Source: CAYLZO01 sp964387775 | GTDB lineage: Bacteria; Chloroflexota; Anaerolineae; JAAYZQ01 | Length of the DNA: 30,613 bases | Assembly (NCBI GenBank): GCA_964387775.1 | Contig: CAYLZO010000030.1 | Span: 1-30,613, forward strand | Direction of reading: 5' to 3' | The notes under the pieces: model-generated | Told to the model about the DNA's origin: nothing | The model's input: only the letters and a program-made list of their open reading frames with translations | Databases searched by the model: none | Position numbers and translations under genes: made by a program | Part shown: one piece after another, positions 28,854-30,613 of the stretch | Layout of the letters: each line of letters begins with the position of its first letter | How positions within the stretch are numbered: the stretch's first letter is position 1

Positions 28854-30335
28854 ATGTATCCGATAAAGGTCATCTCGGTTGAAAAGAGCCGGGAGCTGGA
28901 GAACAAGGCCAACGAAGGCGGCCTGAGCTTCTCCCAGATGATGGAGAACGCCGGGCGCCAGACGGCAGAGACGATCCGCCGCCGCGCCGGGGCCAGGGCC
29001 CAGCGGGTCCTGGTGCTGGTGGGGCCGGGTAACAACGGCGGCGACGGCCTGGTGGCCGCCCACTACCTGTGGGAGATGGGCGCCCAGGTCACTTGTTACC
29101 TTTGGAAGCGGGACGTGGACGGCGATCCGAATTTTGAGCGGGTCCAGGAGGACAAGGTGCCCCTGATCTGGGCCGAGGACGACGCGGGATTTGAGGCGCT
29201 GCGGGGCCTGCTCTCCGGGGCCGGCGTGCTCGTGGATGCGCTGCTGGGCGTCGGCATTTCGCTGCCCATCCGCCCAAACCTGCGGGAGCTGTTGGACGCC
29301 GCGCGGCAGGCGCTGGCTGAGCGGCGGGCGCCCCAAGGCTTGGCGGAGGTCGTGCCACCCGCCGGAGATGGTCAAACCCTGGTCGTGGCCGTGGACTGCC
29401 CCACGGGCCTCGATTGCGACACGGGCGAGCTGGACGACGACGCCCTGCGGGCCGACGTCACCGTGACCTTTGCCTACCCCAAGGTCGGCCTGCTGCGCTT
29501 TCCGGGGGCCGGGGCGGTGGGCGAGATCGTCGTCGCCGACATCGGCATCCCGCCAGAACTGGCCGACGACGTCTCCCTGGAGATGGCGACCTCGGACCAG
29601 GTCCGGGCCTGGCTGCCCGAGCGGCCGGCGTCGGCCCACAAGGGGACCTTTGGCCGGGCGCTGATCGTCGCCGGGTCGATCAACTACGTCGGCGCGGCGG
29701 CGCTGGCCGGGGCCGGGGCCACGCGGATCGGCACCGGGCTGGTGACGCTGGCGCTACCCGGCCCCATCCAGCCGGCGGTGGCCGCCGGCCTGACCGAGGC
29801 GACCTACCTGCTGCTGCCCCACGACATGGGCGTCGTCTCGGCCGGGGCGGTGAAGGTGCTGCGCGAGAACATGGACGACTACGACGCCCTCTTGCTGGGG
29901 CCGGGGCTGACCCAGGAAAAGGACACGGCCAACTTTGTCCACACCCTCCTGGGCCTGGAGCAGCCCACGCGCAAGGGCCAGATCGGCTTTGTGACCAGCA
30001 AAGCCAGCGCCGAGGCGGATCAGCGCGCCGACCTGCCGCCCCTGGTCATCGACGCGGATGGGCTGAACAACCTGGCCAACGCAGCAACGGAGGGCTGGTG
30101 GAAAAGCCTGCCCCCCGGCACGATCCTGACGCCCCATCCGGGCGAGATGGCCCGGCTCGTGGGCGGCGAGACGACGGCCGGCGACGTCCAGGCCGACCGG
30201 GAGGCCATGGCCCGGCGCATGGTGCTCGGGGTCGCGGCCCGAACCGCGGTGGAGGGCACGGCCGCGGCCCCGGCGGCTCCGGGTATGACCCCGGAGGCGC
30301 GAAGGAGGAATCATGAAGGTAGTGGTATCAGCTGA
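28854..30335 (+). CDS. nnr: Bifunctional NAD(P)HX epimerase/dehydratase, C-terminally truncated
   Basis: 493 residues. The N-terminal YjeF_N epimerase part (about 1-230) looks complete, with LVLVGPGNNGGDGLVAAHYL. The C-terminal ADP-dependent NAD(P)HX dehydratase part begins about 237 (AHKGTFGRALIVAGSINYVG) and reaches DADGLN and LTPHPGEMARL near residue 430. It then breaks off into ARRMVLGVAARTAVEGTAAA and a short unrelated tail. The usual stretch with KGAxT and the GTGD/GSGD catalytic Asp is missing, some 80-100 residues. The epimerase may work, the dehydratase probably not. ATG 28854 has a GGAGG site eight bases ahead. It overlaps the next gene by 23 bases. Confidence 0.88.
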   Translation: MYPIKVISVEKSRELENKANEGGLSFSQMMENAGRQTAETIRRRAGARAQRVLVLVGPGNNGGDGLVAAHYLWEMGAQVTCYLWKRDVDGDPNFERVQEDKVPLIWAEDDAGFEALRGLLSGAGVLVDALLGVGISLPIRPNLRELLDAARQALAERRAPQGLAEVVPPAGDGQTLVVAVDCPTGLDCDTGELDDDALRADVTVTFAYPKVGLLRFPGAGAVGEIVVADIGIPPELADDVSLEMATSDQVRAWLPERPASAHKGTFGRALIVAGSINYVGAAALAGAGATRIGTGLVTLALPGPIQPAVAAGLTEATYLLLPHDMGVVSAGAVKVLRENMDDYDALLLGPGLTQEKDTANFVHTLLGLEQPTRKGQIGFVTSKASAEADQRADLPPLVIDADGLNNLANAATEGWWKSLPPGTILTPHPGEMARLVGGETTAGDVQADREAMARRMVLGVAARTAVEGTAAAPAAPGMTPEARRRNHEGSGIS

Positions 30336-30613
30336 AGGTAGAGACCTCGACAGTCGGGTGGACGAGCGGTTCGGCCGCGCGGCTTATCTGCTTCTTGTAG
30401 ACACGGAGTCGCTCGAGCTCGAGGTCATCAACAACGCGCCGAATACCGCGGCCGCCCAGGGCGCCGGCATACAGGCCGCCCGCAACGTGACCGAGCTGGG
30501 CGCCGAGGCGGTGGTCACTGGCCAGGTCGGGCCGAAGGCCTTCACCGCGCTGCGGGCCGGCGGCGTGCGGATCTACACCGGCGCGGCTGGGACGGTCCGC
30601 GAGGCGATCGAAC
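30313..30613 (+). CDS. NifX/dinitrogenase iron-molybdenum cofactor domain protein (3' end outside window)
   Basis: 100 codons so far from ATG 30313, with a strong AGGAGG site. MKVVVSAEGRDLDSRVDERF, then GRAAYLLLVDTES, NTAAAQGAGIQAA and LGAEAVVTGQVGPKAFTALR are the pattern of the small NifX/NifB-C/MTH1175 RNase H-like fold. Stand-alone members are widespread outside nitrogen fixers, with roles in metal-cluster handling; no nif gene is visible here, so nitrogen fixation is not implied. Confidence 0.88.
   Translation, partial: MKVVVSAEGRDLDSRVDERFGRAAYLLLVDTESLELEVINNAPNTAAAQGAGIQAARNVTELGAEAVVTGQVGPKAFTALRAGGVRIYTGAAGTVREAIE

Noticed and set aside
30313..30613. Nitrogen-fixation gene cluster
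   Set aside because: Only a NifX-type small domain is seen, which is common in non-fixing bacteria; no nifHDK, nifB or nifE/N sequence is in the window.

Overview
The window looks like a chromosomal segment of an uncultured Chloroflexota bacterium, probably Anaerolineae-like. This rests on the high GC content, Pro/Thr-rich linkers in surface proteins, GTG and TTG starts, effector-associated-domain and vWA/pseudokinase proteins, a bacterial NurA/HerA pair, and many toxin-antitoxin modules. It is a judgement from gene content and style; no rRNA gene, tRNA gene or CRISPR array was seen.

Layout. 1-940: a membrane-anchored Pro/Thr-rich protein (running off the left edge) diverges from a TgpA-like transglutaminase; each has its own good sigma-70-type promoter and the transglutaminase mRNA has a long hairpin-rich leader. 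3272-7163: a hydantoinase/oxoprolinase pair (hyuA-hyuB, minus strand) carrying several in-frame low-complexity inserts. 7160-8712: gene debris and small modules on the minus strand: a broken membrane-protein tail joined to an effector-associated-domain fragment, an orphan antitoxin, and a UPF0175-like/DUF3368 toxin-antitoxin pair. 8725-10959: xpt-guaA (purine salvage and GMP synthesis), with guaA broken by a 49-bp direct-repeat insertion.

11076-17361: a strong promoter drives nurA, a HAS-barrel-like gene, a fused MNT-HEPN gene and herA, which I consider the most interesting system here. Directly behind herA sits a DUF433/DUF5615 toxin-antitoxin pair flanked by two copies of the herA 3' end, then hicBA. 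17407-18791: a lipoprotein and a Tat-signal coiled-coil protein, both unrecognised. 18896-20335: thyX and a FAH-family gene. 20328-23000: two consecutive degenerate protein kinases, the second fused through a membrane segment and Pro/Thr linker to a vWA domain. 23120-27293: argF, a large TPR protein and a CdaA-type diadenylate cyclase with an unusual DKA in place of DGA. 27374-28828: a TlpA/ResA-like thioredoxin diverging from a polytopic membrane protein. 28854-30613: a bifunctional NAD(P)HX repair enzyme that has lost its C-terminal active site, overlapping a NifX-like gene cut by the right edge.

The housekeeping genes (guaA, xpt, thyX, argF, cdaA, nnr) are interleaved with accessory genes. 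Short palindromes and heptamer-like repeats appear both between and inside genes, which points to a genome with active repeat spread. The two gene breaks (guaA, nnr) could be real or could be assembly or population artefacts of a metagenomic contig.
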